From a virus: 64,000 bases of DNA. Below, piece after piece: positions 39,723 through 50,239 of the stretch. Each line of letters opens with the position of its first letter. Position 1 is the first letter of the stretch. Below the pieces are notes generated by a model, which was not told the DNA's origin, did not search any database, and worked only from the letters and a program-made list of their open reading frames with translations. The stretch spans positions 124,001 through 188,000 of IMG/VR virus record IMGVR_UViG_3300027969_000039; one strand, written 5' to 3'. The position numbers were made by a program, and so were the translations under genes.

Positions 39723-41930
39723 TTATACACTTTTAAATTCTAGTTTGTCAAATTTAATGGGTGTATAATGTTTTGGAGATGTAGTATGTGAATTAGGAAC
39801 AGCTACGTTATATCTTTCAGGATTTGCCCATGAACCAGTATCTTGCCATTTATGTTTAAATGAGAAATCAATTGTACTATTTAAATGTCTTTCTTCTGCA
39901 ATTAACTCCATGAATTCTTCGTGATTTCTGCCACCGTCTCCCCACTTTGGTTTAGCTAGTTTTCTAGCACGAATGGATGCATTAGATTGTTGTCTAGAAT
40001 AATCTTGTGCAAAAAACGGAGATTTTGCCGATAAAGGATCTACTGGATCGATAATAGTGACCGGTTGTTGATAGTAATAATCAAAATCTGCTTCCCAATT
40101 ACCTTCATCATCTATTGTAAAATTATGATTAGCCCAATAAGGGCCGGCATTTCTTTCACCAAATTCTATCATATCTAAATCTTGATCAAATTTAATTGTA
40201 GCAGTAAATCCTCCTCGTGTACGCCATAGTATTCTAAACAATGTAAATATTTCATTTACTAAACTATCAGCAAAGGGATTGATGTCAGGATGTATTATAT
40301 TGTAATCAAAGTTTTCATATTCAATTTCTTTTTGCATTGTAGGATCATCAAACACAATTTTATAATGATGCATTGGCAAATTACCACGCTGCGGGATTGA
40401 AACTGATTTTTCAGTTAACAAATGCTGCAAGAATACTGCAAATACTTTCATCCTAACCATGACATGAAATTTAGAAAGTTTGAAATCTTTAGTTATCCAT
40501 CCACCTGCATACTTGTGTGCTAGTAAATTAAACTTATCAGGATTTTGTCCAACAATAGTATCCATACCTAAACCAAATCCAAATCCAGCAGCAATATTAG
40601 CTATGTTGTTATTTCTATTACGCCATAAAAAAGTCATTGTATCTGCAAAATTTTGATATGATTCTGTTGGGAACCCTACTATCCAATTGGTAAAAGCATT
40701 TACTCCAGTTTTCTTCCCATCTATAAAGTTTTGTTCCATTTCAGCAATAGTAACACCTTTGTCAATATCATCTAGTACAGGCTGACTTCCAGACTCTATG
40801 CCATAGTTTAACATATGACAACCTGAATCAGCTAAATCTTGATAGAATGCTAAATCCATTCGTCCATCACATCTTGCATATCCAGTCCAATGAATTTTCA
40901 TACCTTTAGCAATGACTCCTTTGCAGAAGGCTCTAAGTTCATTTAGATTTCCATTTACCAAACTATCAATAAACCAAACTATGTCAGTTCCTTTTTCATA
41001 GTATAATGTTTCTATTTCTTTTAGAATATCAGTAGCCATGCGTTGACGATATTTCCAAAAATGTGTTTCTTCACAAAAGGTGCATTTTGCAGTACAACCT
41101 CTACTCAGTTCACTATTAACTCCATTTGGAAATTCATATTCATTGAAATCAAAATTAGAATAATCAGGCATAGGCAAGTCATTCAAATTTAATCTTTGTT
41201 CTTCAGGTTGTGCTAGCTTTTGAACCTTGTCGTGAATTATTCCGTTTTCAATTTCTTCTAAAATTTCTAAAAGAAGTAATTCACCTTCCCCATTGATAAC
41301 ATAATCAAACATATTATCATCTTCTCCACTCCAAGCATGTGGTTCTTGGCAAGGTCTAATATTAGGACCACCTACTAGTATTTTAATATTTGGCAATCTT
41401 TCTCTTAATTTTTTCACCATATACTTAACTGGTTCTGCATTTGTATAGTACATAGTAAATCCTATAACGTCAGGAGGATTTTTAACAATCTGTTCTATGT
41501 ATTTGTTTAATAAAATGCTCAGATGCGGATGTATATCACTATGGTAGTCTTTTGCTAACCATTTCCAATCTCTTGCGCCGTCCCACGGGTCGAAATCAAT
41601 AAGTCCATCATTTCGCCATTTGTGAGATAAGTTATATGCCTTTACATTCAAATCAATACAATTAGATTCATATCCAGCGCCTTTTGCAACCGCAGACAGT
41701 CTTGCAAGATTGAACGGTGGAAACATTGGTGCCCATTCTGGACAAAGTATTAATAATAACTTTGTTTTTCTATACGCATAGTTGATATCAATAGTAGTTA
41801 CATTTTTTTGAACTTTAGTTTTTGCATAAGGTGCAATAGCTTGCAACATAGCCAGATGCTTAATATCAGCGTCAGGCTCTAGTGGTCTTGATTCCACTAT
41901 CTTTTTTTTATATTGATATAATTCACTCAT
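39723..41930 (-). CDS. B12-binding-type radical SAM protein (735 residues)
   Basis: An N-terminal cobalamin-binding-like domain (KLLLILCPEWAPMFPPFNLA, DVIGFTMYYTNAEPVKYMV, KILVGGPNIRP, VINGEGE) is followed by a radical SAM core with CTAKCTFC (CxxxCxxC, about 280-287), WFIDSLVNGN, YGIESGSQPVLDDI and NWIVGFPTE. The C-terminal 250 residues are unrecognised. B12 radical SAM enzymes often methylate unactivated carbons or act on lipids, sugars and peptides; the substrate is unknown. It overlaps the start region of the repeat protein upstream by eight bases. Confidence 0.85.
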   Translation of the reverse strand: MSELYQYKKKIVESRPLEPDADIKHLAMLQAIAPYAKTKVQKNVTTIDINYAYRKTKLLLILCPEWAPMFPPFNLARLSAVAKGAGYESNCIDLNVKAYNLSHKWRNDGLIDFDPWDGARDWKWLAKDYHSDIHPHLSILLNKYIEQIVKNPPDVIGFTMYYTNAEPVKYMVKKLRERLPNIKILVGGPNIRPCQEPHAWSGEDDNMFDYVINGEGELLLLEILEEIENGIIHDKVQKLAQPEEQRLNLNDLPMPDYSNFDFNEYEFPNGVNSELSRGCTAKCTFCEETHFWKYRQRMATDILKEIETLYYEKGTDIVWFIDSLVNGNLNELRAFCKGVIAKGMKIHWTGYARCDGRMDLAFYQDLADSGCHMLNYGIESGSQPVLDDIDKGVTIAEMEQNFIDGKKTGVNAFTNWIVGFPTESYQNFADTMTFLWRNRNNNIANIAAGFGFGLGMDTIVGQNPDKFNLLAHKYAGGWITKDFKLSKFHVMVRMKVFAVFLQHLLTEKSVSIPQRGNLPMHHYKIVFDDPTMQKEIEYENFDYNIIHPDINPFADSLVNEIFTLFRILWRTRGGFTATIKFDQDLDMIEFGERNAGPYWANHNFTIDDEGNWEADFDYYYQQPVTIIDPVDPLSAKSPFFAQDYSRQQSNASIRARKLAKPKWGDGGRNHEEFMELIAEERHLNSTIDFSFKHKWQDTGSWANPERYNVAVPNSHTTSPKHYTPIKFDKLEFKSV

Positions 41931-44900
41931 ATATATTTTTAAATTTTTCTTTTAACCAAACCCAATCATAGCTTAGTCGTAATTGTGTTAAGTCACCGTT
42001 GACTTGTTCATAATATTGTACAGCATGTTGGGCACCTTGTAAACTATATTCGGCAAAGTCACCAATTGCTGTTGTTAGCCATGTATTTAATCGTATTTCA
42101 TTTTCTTCCGTTTTGGATGCTTTTAACTTAATACATTCACGGAAAGCTGTACGCCATGCATCCCACTCACTACTGTTATACATACCAATACCACAATTAA
42201 CAGGAACAACTTCATGCTCACTATCCATTGTAAAGTCTAACCCAGTACCAAAGTTCTCTAATGTAAGTTTTTTGTTGTTAGCAACGATAGCTTGATGACC
42301 ATATACTAACCCGTTCACTGGATTGGTAGCATGAAATATATAGTGCTTAGGTATCTGTAATCTGTCCGGTTGCCAGTTAAAATCAAACTTTGCTGATACT
42401 TTTAATTTAGCGTTTACTAAAAAATACCATGGTGTATTGCTACTATTTGCCGCAGCGTGTTGACTTTTTACACGACCATTTATACCGTCTATTCTAGTAA
42501 TTTTGTTTGGTAATCCTTGTGTTATCTTTAATAGATGTTCGTAATTTCTATCAGCACTAGTTTCACCGTTACTAAAGAACACAATGTCCAATGGGTTAGA
42601 TTCTATAAGTTTATTATTCTTAATAATGTATGGATAATCGTATAACTCTTTCTTTACATACTGTTTAGCTTCTTTTGGAACTATAATTCTTGTTCCACCT
42701 GTACTAGTAATAGTAATATTTTTAGTTTCATTGCTCCATAGATTCATTGGTTCAACATCAACGGCATTGATGTTTTTATTATCTTCAGTCACAAACACAG
42801 CGTATGGAAAATTAAAATCAGTATTTACGCTAGAAGCATGTGTATCATTTTCTGTAATAATGATTGGAGCCGGCAATCGGTTTACTCTTTGATGTTGATT
42901 ATAGTTAATCTTCCCATACTCTTCCAAAGAGTTCATATTATCAATCAATGTTCTAAGTTTATTAACATCAATTAAAAATGTGTCACCAAACTTTTGCCTA
43001 TCGCTAGGAAATACATGTAAGTGTTCTTTAGCAAATGGGTCGCAAATATAAGTAAAATCAAAATCTTTATAATCACATACTGTACTAGCTACCCACACAT
43101 AATGTTCTTTTTTTACTGGGAGTTTATCTAGCATACTCTTAAAAGTATTCAAATAACTAGTTTCATACTTAATAATTAAGTTATTGATATTAGACAAGTC
43201 TTTATTGTCATGGTCGATATAAACTATATCATACAATACATTAGACGCTTTGGCTTTTATAGTTTTAACAAAATTCAAGTTAGAAAGATGTTCAATAATT
43301 TTTATATATTTGGTATCTTGCGGGAATGTTTCTTTATTAACTAAGTAAGTGGTACCCCAATGACTCCACTGAGTGCCGAACACATGCACCATCTTCATTT
43401 GCCATGGGTTAGGATAATATTCAAAATCAAAATCAGTGTAATCTAATTCACTATTGAGTATCCAACATAAATTACTGGTAGCACGATTGATGCAGCGATT
43501 TATTGTATCGACCCAACTGTTTAAATATCTTGTCTTTATTATATTTGGGAATCTAATCTTAAGTTTTTCAAATCTAGTTTGTGATTCAATATTACTTCTA
43601 TCAACAAAGAACATATCAATTTTATTTTTTATTTGTTCTTCTACCCAATTAAACTCAGTATTTCCTCTGAGCCACATTACAGAGTTTACTAAAAAAGTTT
43701 GTGTTTTTGTGTTTTCACTTGAACCAAACACTTGAATATACTGTGACTGCTCAATACTAGGTTTCCAATCAAAATTAAAATTAGTATAATCTATGTGAGG
43801 ATTTAATGCCCAAAATATTTCGTCAGGATGTTGTTTAATCAAATCTTCTAATGAAGTGGTCAACAAATATTTAGGATAAGATTTTTCAATTTCAATTGGC
43901 TTTTCTAAAACTATTCTTTCCATATACACTGATTCACCAGTGTTATCAGGGGTCAAATATCTAGGACCGTCATCCCTATCTAATATTGTACCAAATCTAT
44001 AAACAAACGGTGGGCTGGTATCATCGGGATGCCAGCTGAAATCAAAGTTACTAACATCTATACCATCAGATACTTTCCAATTAACCATTGTAGCTAATCG
44101 CACAGATTTTATATCATCTATATATTTTATTTCAGTTGCATCTTCAACTACATATCTTGGGCCATTTGTTTTTTGATGTTGTGTTCCAAATTGGTATATG
44201 TATGGTTTTTCATTAGTGTTGGGGTGCCAGCTAAAATCAAACTGACTAATATCAATAGTATTTGGAATGATCCAATTTGGTGATATTTCTGTGGTAACCA
44301 CTGTTGCCCTTAAGGTGTCTATATATTTAATTTCAGATGCGCCTTCAACTTCATATCTCAATCCACCTGTACTTTGATGCTGTGTTCCAAATTCATATAT
44401 TAATGGAGGGTCAGTATCATCAGGGTGCCATGAGTAATCAAAATTATCAATAGGAAGAAGTTCTTTCCAGTTTTTTTTATTAGGCAATCTTTTTGCTTTT
44501 TGAACGCTTACATATTTTATTTCAGTGGCATTTTCAACTATATATTTTGGTCCACCTGTCTTTTGATGTTGTGTACCAAATTGATATATGTATGGGGGTG
44601 CATCTGGGTGGGGAACCCATGTAAAATCAAAATTTTCTGTGTCTATGTCAGACGGTATGCTCCAGTTATTTTTATTTGCTTTGGTACATGCTTTGATATC
44701 TTCTACGTAACTAAATTGTGTAGCATCTTTAACTACATATTTTGGACCACCGCGGTTATTCCATATAGTAGCAAATTCGTAAATATATGGTGGACTAGTT
44801 GGATTAGGTCTCCAACTGAAATCAAACTTAGTAGCATCAATATTATCAGGTATTTCCCAATTAGTTTGATCAGGCAATAATTCAACTTCATCGAACATAT

Positions 44901-45984
44901 ATTTTCGTTTAGTTGCCCCTGGACAATAATAAGCTAATACAGGTTCAACCGCTGCTTCATTCCACTTGCTGCCCCATACATACACAAACGGAGGTTCGGT
45001 ATCATCTGGGTGCCATGAGTAATCAAAATTAGTTACTGGTAGTATTTCTTTCCAGTTTTCCCTATTAGGCAATCTTTTTGCTTTTTGAATATCTATATAT
45101 TTTATGTCTGTGGCATCTTTAACTATATACCTTGGCCCACCTGTCTTTTGCCATTGAGTACCAAATTCGTATATATATAGAGGACTAGTTGGATTAGGTC
45201 TCCAACTAAAATCAAATTCAGCAGTGTCAATGTTATCAGGTATTTCCCAATTAATTTTATTAGGCATCAAGTCTAATAAAGTATCAAGATATTTTCTGTT
45301 AGTTGCGTTAGGACAATAATAAGCTAATACAGGTTCAACCGCTGCTTCATTCCACTTGCTACCCCATACATACACAAACGGAGGTTCTCTCGGGTCAGGT
45401 CTCCATGACAAATCAAACTTAGACTTATCAATAGGTATTATTTCTTTAAAATTTTTGCTGGGTAATAATTCAACTACTTGATCCATATACTTACGATCAA
45501 TATCATGCGAATAAGGAGCATGATATTCTAGTACTGGTTGTAATTCTACCGGATTCCATTTATTACCCCATACATATACATATGGAGGGCTAGATGGATC
45601 TGGATGCCAACTGAAATCAAATTTAGTTTCATCAACTAAATCTAGCAATACCCAATTGTCGTTTTTTTCGTTTTTTCTTTTTAGTGGATCAACATCAGCA
45701 CGATATATAATTATTTCACTATATTGTTTAGGGCATAACCATGTGCCACTATCTTTTTGATGAAAGCTAGGCCATACATTGTTATGTTCTTCTGCCCAAA
45801 CATCCTCATCGGGCAAGAATTCAAAGTCAAAATCCCAATCAAAATTACGATAATCACAATGTTCGTTGATTATCCAAAAATGTTCCGTGGTACATTGATT
45901 TCTAGCATCTTCTATTGAAGTTGCAAATCTTTCTCTTGGGTGAATATTGGGTTTAGAGCCGTAATAAAAGACATCTCGTAGCAT
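41923..45984 (-). CDS. 1353-residue repeat protein of the glycan-modification island
   Basis: About nine tight copies (positions about 100-680) of a 55-60 residue unit carry FDFSWHPDxxxPPYIYxFGTQ, ATEIKYID and RLPNKxNW, preceded and followed by diverged copies (for example FDFEYYPNPWQMKMVHVFGTQ). The C-terminal 200 residues (DIVFFSNGETSADRNYEHLL, ITRIDGINGRVKSQHAAA, PWYFLVNAKLKVSAKFDFNW) match the product of 57610-58563, which carries a DGD-type glycosyltransferase motif. It is therefore a GT-A-like protein with multiplied, probably non-catalytic, sub-domains, perhaps a scaffold or glycan-binding ruler. A TTAAATA box ends five bases before ATG 45984. Confidence 0.75.
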   Translation of the reverse strand: MLRDVFYYGSKPNIHPRERFATSIEDARNQCTTEHFWIINEHCDYRNFDWDFDFEFLPDEDVWAEEHNNVWPSFHQKDSGTWLCPKQYSEIIIYRADVDPLKRKNEKNDNWVLLDLVDETKFDFSWHPDPSSPPYVYVWGNKWNPVELQPVLEYHAPYSHDIDRKYMDQVVELLPSKNFKEIIPIDKSKFDLSWRPDPREPPFVYVWGSKWNEAAVEPVLAYYCPNATNRKYLDTLLDLMPNKINWEIPDNIDTAEFDFSWRPNPTSPLYIYEFGTQWQKTGGPRYIVKDATDIKYIDIQKAKRLPNRENWKEILPVTNFDYSWHPDDTEPPFVYVWGSKWNEAAVEPVLAYYCPGATKRKYMFDEVELLPDQTNWEIPDNIDATKFDFSWRPNPTSPPYIYEFATIWNNRGGPKYVVKDATQFSYVEDIKACTKANKNNWSIPSDIDTENFDFTWVPHPDAPPYIYQFGTQHQKTGGPKYIVENATEIKYVSVQKAKRLPNKKNWKELLPIDNFDYSWHPDDTDPPLIYEFGTQHQSTGGLRYEVEGASEIKYIDTLRATVVTTEISPNWIIPNTIDISQFDFSWHPNTNEKPYIYQFGTQHQKTNGPRYVVEDATEIKYIDDIKSVRLATMVNWKVSDGIDVSNFDFSWHPDDTSPPFVYRFGTILDRDDGPRYLTPDNTGESVYMERIVLEKPIEIEKSYPKYLLTTSLEDLIKQHPDEIFWALNPHIDYTNFNFDWKPSIEQSQYIQVFGSSENTKTQTFLVNSVMWLRGNTEFNWVEEQIKNKIDMFFVDRSNIESQTRFEKLKIRFPNIIKTRYLNSWVDTINRCINRATSNLCWILNSELDYTDFDFEYYPNPWQMKMVHVFGTQWSHWGTTYLVNKETFPQDTKYIKIIEHLSNLNFVKTIKAKASNVLYDIVYIDHDNKDLSNINNLIIKYETSYLNTFKSMLDKLPVKKEHYVWVASTVCDYKDFDFTYICDPFAKEHLHVFPSDRQKFGDTFLIDVNKLRTLIDNMNSLEEYGKINYNQHQRVNRLPAPIIITENDTHASSVNTDFNFPYAVFVTEDNKNINAVDVEPMNLWSNETKNITITSTGGTRIIVPKEAKQYVKKELYDYPYIIKNNKLIESNPLDIVFFSNGETSADRNYEHLLKITQGLPNKITRIDGINGRVKSQHAAANSSNTPWYFLVNAKLKVSAKFDFNWQPDRLQIPKHYIFHATNPVNGLVYGHQAIVANNKKLTLENFGTGLDFTMDSEHEVVPVNCGIGMYNSSEWDAWRTAFRECIKLKASKTEENEIRLNTWLTTAIGDFAEYSLQGAQHAVQYYEQVNGDLTQLRLSYDWVWLKEKFKNIYE
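43960..45640. repeat. Tandem coding repeats in the 1353-residue protein gene
   Basis: Near-identical segments of roughly 160-220 bases recur; for example the stretch reading ACAATAATAAGCTAATACAG near 44925 and 45312 is identical in both places and continues identically for about 70 bases. The pattern indicates recent duplication or gene conversion. Confidence 0.8.
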
Positions 45985-45988
45985 CTTA

Positions 45989-45995
45989 TATTTAA
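45989..45995 (-). promoter_or_regulatory. TTAAATA box 5 bases before a start codon
   Basis: TTAAATA on the minus strand ends at 45989; ATG begins at 45984 with no ribosome site between. Confidence 0.45.
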
Positions 45996-46006
45996 ACAGT
46001 TACTGT

Positions 46007-47074
46007 TTATGTGAAATATTTTTCAATGTTTTTAGTTGTGCTATAATCAGTTGACGAATGGAAATGCTGTTTGTTATGTTCTACAATTTCTTTTATATTA
46101 GTTTGCCATTCTATCCATTCTTCAGCTGGTTTAGAAATTAATCTTTGTATTTCTTTAAAGACTGCTATCAATCTTTCTTCATTATTTTCAATAGAATCAT
46201 ATGATTCATTAATGAATGGACTAAATGTTTTGTACCCTATTTTTCTCAGAACTTTTAATGTGTGGGGTCTACCTAACATAACAAAGGGATGCATACAACC
46301 TAAACATTTGAATGTTTTTTCAGTTATAAAAGTTGAATCAACTCCATAATTTGGTTCAGTATAAAACAATGTCTCAGTTATTATACTGAAATAACTATCA
46401 TCAAAATATTTTATGTCATCAGGTATAATATCAATTGGATTACTTCTATCTGTAGTGATATTAAGCCTTAAAGGAAATTTATTACGATTCTTTTTTATAT
46501 TAACATATTCATCAGATAATATATCCCAATTGAGTCCTGGCCCTTCAAATGAATAATATCCTTTGTCTATGTAGGAATACATCAATTCTAATAAATCTAG
46601 TCTATGCTTTCTAGGCATTTTATTAAAACATAGAAATACTTTTTCTTTTTCTTTTATATTATATTCAACTGGCAAAGAACTTAATATTGAATAATTTAAA
46701 CTAAACCAATGTGCGTTAACACATATTACTGAAATTTTGTTTTTCCAATTGTATTGTTTATATATTTTTTCATACACTTCTAGCCCATCTGATGCACCAC
46801 ATACATAAATTAAATCTTTAGAATCTATATTATTTTTTAGTAAACTAGCAATATCTTGAATTTTTTGAAGCATCTGCAATACTATTCCTTCACCTATCAG
46901 ATAAAATAAAAACTTAGTTTTTCCTTCTTTTTTTGCTTGTAGTATGTCTTTTACAATTATTTCATTGCTAGTAGTAGGAAATGCGGTATGTAAGTGCGAA
47001 TCAATAATATGTATATTATCTATATGATTTTGTAATTCTGGCCATATTTTTAGTAATAGCGTAGTAGGGGTCAT
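46007..47074 (-). CDS. Fucosyltransferase-like glycosyltransferase (355 residues)
   Basis: The C-terminal part contains FITEKTFKCLGCMHPFVMLG followed by KIGYKTFSPFINESYD, a pattern of phage proteins related to GT10/exostosin-like glycosyltransferases (EKxxKxxxxxxPFVxxG). The N-terminal half has a Rossmann-like start (IHIIDSHLHTAFP). The product of 50231-51424 is a paralogue. It likely transfers a sugar, acceptor unknown. It overlaps the sugar dehydrogenase gene by four bases. Confidence 0.65.
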   Translation of the reverse strand: MTPTTLLLKIWPELQNHIDNIHIIDSHLHTAFPTTSNEIIVKDILQAKKEGKTKFLFYLIGEGIVLQMLQKIQDIASLLKNNIDSKDLIYVCGASDGLEVYEKIYKQYNWKNKISVICVNAHWFSLNYSILSSLPVEYNIKEKEKVFLCFNKMPRKHRLDLLELMYSYIDKGYYSFEGPGLNWDILSDEYVNIKKNRNKFPLRLNITTDRSNPIDIIPDDIKYFDDSYFSIITETLFYTEPNYGVDSTFITEKTFKCLGCMHPFVMLGRPHTLKVLRKIGYKTFSPFINESYDSIENNEERLIAVFKEIQRLISKPAEEWIEWQTNIKEIVEHNKQHFHSSTDYSTTKNIEKYFT

Positions 47075-48267
47075 TTAAATTTCCTAGTATTACCATAATG
47101 CTTAACTACATGTCCTAACGTTGGAAGCATTTCGCGCCATGGATCAATAAAAGTATAAATTCGTTTTGTTTCTTTTTCCCAATCAATATCTCTTACCCAT
47201 TGCTCCCAGTAACCAATTAAGTACACCTCTGTACTATCTGTTTTTAAATCTAGATCACCGGTATTAACATCATAGTAGTTAACTATTCCGCCGTACTGTT
47301 CTATATAATGTCCTACTAACATACTACCACTTCCGTTAGTATACGGCACACTAGGCTTATATGCTTTTCCTATAATAGTAACATTCTTGCCGTACTGTAA
47401 ACATTTTTTAGCCATGCGATCTGCTTGTACTTCTCGTGCTTTCATTATAGCATCAAATAAGTCATACCCTAAATCTAATCTATCGGCTAGATAACGCAAT
47501 GCAATATTATCCCTTGGATGACATGCACCACCATCTCCCATGCCAGCTTTCATGTATGCAGGCCCAGTGATTCTATGTGTACTTTTTGATAATGCGTTAG
47601 TTACAACATCTACATTAATATTGCCATTTGTTTCAGCAACATCTTGTATCATATTAACTAATGCAACTTTTGTAGATATAAACGTATTATAGAAAATTTT
47701 AATAGACTCGGCTTCATCCCATGTTCCTACTTCATACCTAGGATCATTCTCTATAAACACTTTGTAGAACTCAATCAATTCTTTTGCGTCTCCAGTAATA
47801 CTACCATCATCAGTGCCAATAATAACCATTTCAGGATTTACCATATCCCACTTAGTAGTACCCATAGCTATAAGATATGGGTTGTAAATAAATCTAGCAT
47901 TAGTGATACAAGGTTCTAATATATTACGAACTGTCCCCGGTAACACTGTACTAATCAATACAACTAATTGGTTTTTATTTACATACTTATTAACTTCCAA
48001 TAAGATGTTAGTAACTATAGAATAGTCAAAATCTTTATTAGGCAAATGACTAGTTGGAGTCTCGCCGCCATATATGGGGTCATGCGCGGTGGGTGCTGCA
48101 ATAAAGATAATATCTCTACCTTGTACTGCTTCTTCAATTGTTTTTTTCATAGGAAAAGCAGGATTTCTGTTCTCTACATCATAACCTACTACATCATAAT
48201 GTTGTGCCATAACTTCAGCACACTCTTGCCCTAATTTACCTACCCCAATCATTGATACTGTTGTCAC
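47071..48267 (-). CDS. Nucleotide-sugar dehydrogenase (UDP-glucose/GDP-mannose dehydrogenase family)
   Basis: The 398-residue protein has the NAD site GVGKLGQECAEVMA (8-21), ISTVLPGTV, IYNPYLIAMG, the central helix region WDEAESIKIFYNTFISTKVA, the active-site Cys in GDGGACHPRDN and the UDP-binding end domain (IIGKAYKPSVPYTNGSGSML). It should oxidise a nucleotide sugar to a uronic acid for use by the neighbouring glycosyltransferases. The active-site loop reads CHPRD where CxxKD is usual. The start is GTG 48267 with AAGGAA before it. Confidence 0.85.
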   Translation of the reverse strand: MTTVSMIGVGKLGQECAEVMAQHYDVVGYDVENRNPAFPMKKTIEEAVQGRDIIFIAAPTAHDPIYGGETPTSHLPNKDFDYSIVTNILLEVNKYVNKNQLVVLISTVLPGTVRNILEPCITNARFIYNPYLIAMGTTKWDMVNPEMVIIGTDDGSITGDAKELIEFYKVFIENDPRYEVGTWDEAESIKIFYNTFISTKVALVNMIQDVAETNGNINVDVVTNALSKSTHRITGPAYMKAGMGDGGACHPRDNIALRYLADRLDLGYDLFDAIMKAREVQADRMAKKCLQYGKNVTIIGKAYKPSVPYTNGSGSMLVGHYIEQYGGIVNYYDVNTGDLDLKTDSTEVYLIGYWEQWVRDIDWEKETKRIYTFIDPWREMLPTLGHVVKHYGNTRKFK

Positions 48268-48305
48268 AAAATTTCCTTATTTAATATAATGGTTAAAATT
48301 ATTTA

Positions 48306-48312
48306 GTAAATA
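48306..48312 (+). promoter_or_regulatory. GTAAATA box 5 bases before a start codon
   Basis: GTAAATA on the plus strand, four bases before ATG 48317, no ribosome site. A TTAAATA (48279-48285) serves the divergent GTG gene. Confidence 0.45.
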
Positions 48313-48316
48313 ATAG

Positions 48317-50239
48317 ATGAAGAAAAAGAAAATTAGTTTCGTACAACCCAATTTTCAGCAAGGACCCAAAGAGTTTAATGCTTATTATTTGCCATATTCA
48401 GCCGGGGTGATTTTAAGTTACGCATTGAATGATGAAAAAATCAAAGAATCTTGGAAATTACATCACTTAGTATGGCGCAGGGAACCTATTGATGAATTAG
48501 CATTAAAACTCAGCACCAGTGACCTAGTAGCATTCTCGACTTATGTCTGGAACCATCGTTACAATTATAAATTAGCACATATGATAAAGGTGCTTAATTC
48601 AAAGTGTTTAATTGTTTTTGGTGGACCAGAACCTGCTATTGAAGATACTAAACTGTTTGAGAAAGAACCGTTTATGGATTTAGTAATCAAGATGGAAGGA
48701 GAAGTGACATTCAAGCGTATATTAGAAGATTTTGATTCGGACTATACGCACATACCTGGATTGTTAATTAACTCTCCTAATGGAATGATTAATACCGGAG
48801 ATCCTAACCGCATAAATGAGTTAGATGAGATTCCTAGTCCATACTTGACAGGTATATTTGATAAAATAATTTCAGAAAATCCTAACATAATATGGAACGC
48901 TACACTAGAAACAAATCGCGGTTGTCCCTATGCATGTACATTTTGTGACTGGGGAAGTCTTACCTATAACAAAGTAAAGAAGTTTGATATGCAAAGGGTA
49001 TATGATGAATTAGATTGGATTGGAGAACATTGTGGATTCGTCACTATCACCGATGCTAACTTTGGAATGTTTGTAGAGCGTGACAATGCTATTGTAGATA
49101 AATTAATTGAAGTGCAAAAGAAGTGGGACAATTTAAAAAGTTTCTCAATGACATGGGCAAAAAATCAAAAGAATGAAGTAGTTGATATTGTCAAAAAACT
49201 AATAACTGAATCTCCTAATTTTGGGCAAGGACTTACCGTTAGCGTACAGAGCATGGATCAAGATGTACTAGAAAACATAAAACGCAGGAATCTTGACCAA
49301 CACAAGATTGACGAAATCTTTGCACTATGTGATAAGAATAATATACCAGTATATACAGAATTGATATTAGGTTTACCCGGTGAGACAGTAGAATCATGGA
49401 AAAATGCTTTCTGGAAAATATTCCGTGCGGGCAATCATAATGGAATTAACATTCTACAATGTCAATTACTAGAAAATGCTGAGATGAATTTATTGCAGAA
49501 AAAACTATACAAGTTAGAATCAGTTGCTGTATATGATTATATGAGTGGTAGTTACGGTGACAAAGATTTAAATGAAAGCATTGATGTAGTAGTATCAACA
49601 AAAACTATACCGCATGAATTAATGTTAGATACTCTAGTATGGTCTAGTTTTATACAAACATTTCATATCAATGGGTTGACAACGTACATAGCTAGATACT
49701 TAGCTAAACAAGATATAGACTATTCTGTGTTCTATGAAAATTTATATGAATGGATTAAAAAAGATTCATGGTTTAGATTACAATTCGCAGATACACGCAG
49801 TTATTTTGCTAACTGGATGACCAATGGTAGAATCGATCACCCTAAGATTGGTAACATTGAAGTATTTGGGTGGAACCTTATGCACAGAACTACTCTGTAC
49901 ATGGTCAAAGACAAAATGATTAATTATGTATTTGAATCATTAGATGAATTTTTGCGAGAAACTTATAATATTGAATCTCCTGTTAGAGAACAACTATTAC
50001 AATTCCAAAGAAACTATGTTATTGATTACAGAGACCTAGGTGCTCTGCCACGATATCAAAGTTTTGATTATGATTTTTTAGGATATATTCAAGACAACAG
50101 TAATATAAAAAATAGTGCAATTTATAAATTTGACACTACTGAAGATAAAGATATGAGCCAAGACCGTTTCTTAGAAAATATGTATTTTGGTAGAAAAAGA
50201 AACTTTGGAAAAACTATTATTTCTCGTGCATCAGTTTAG
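48317..50239 (+). CDS. B12-binding-type radical SAM protein (640 residues)
   Basis: The N-terminal B12-binding-like domain (ISFVQPNFQQGPKEFNAYYL, LVAFSTYVWNHRYNY, LIVFGGPEP, KMEGEVTFK) precedes the radical SAM core CPYACTFC (about 199-206), TDANFGMF, VSVQSMDQDVLENIKR and LILGLPGET. The C-terminal 250 residues match no known domain. This layout is typical of cobalamin-dependent radical SAM enzymes of unknown substrate. It is the only plus-strand gene of the island and converges with a nine-base overlap on the next gene. Confidence 0.85.
   Translation: MKKKKISFVQPNFQQGPKEFNAYYLPYSAGVILSYALNDEKIKESWKLHHLVWRREPIDELALKLSTSDLVAFSTYVWNHRYNYKLAHMIKVLNSKCLIVFGGPEPAIEDTKLFEKEPFMDLVIKMEGEVTFKRILEDFDSDYTHIPGLLINSPNGMINTGDPNRINELDEIPSPYLTGIFDKIISENPNIIWNATLETNRGCPYACTFCDWGSLTYNKVKKFDMQRVYDELDWIGEHCGFVTITDANFGMFVERDNAIVDKLIEVQKKWDNLKSFSMTWAKNQKNEVVDIVKKLITESPNFGQGLTVSVQSMDQDVLENIKRRNLDQHKIDEIFALCDKNNIPVYTELILGLPGETVESWKNAFWKIFRAGNHNGINILQCQLLENAEMNLLQKKLYKLESVAVYDYMSGSYGDKDLNESIDVVVSTKTIPHELMLDTLVWSSFIQTFHINGLTTYIARYLAKQDIDYSVFYENLYEWIKKDSWFRLQFADTRSYFANWMTNGRIDHPKIGNIEVFGWNLMHRTTLYMVKDKMINYVFESLDEFLRETYNIESPVREQLLQFQRNYVIDYRDLGALPRYQSFDYDFLGYIQDNSNIKNSAIYKFDTTEDKDMSQDRFLENMYFGRKRNFGKTIISRASV

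Noticed and set aside
43960-45640. CRISPR array
   Set aside because: The repeats are long, coding and in frame within a single protein, without unique spacers of fixed size.
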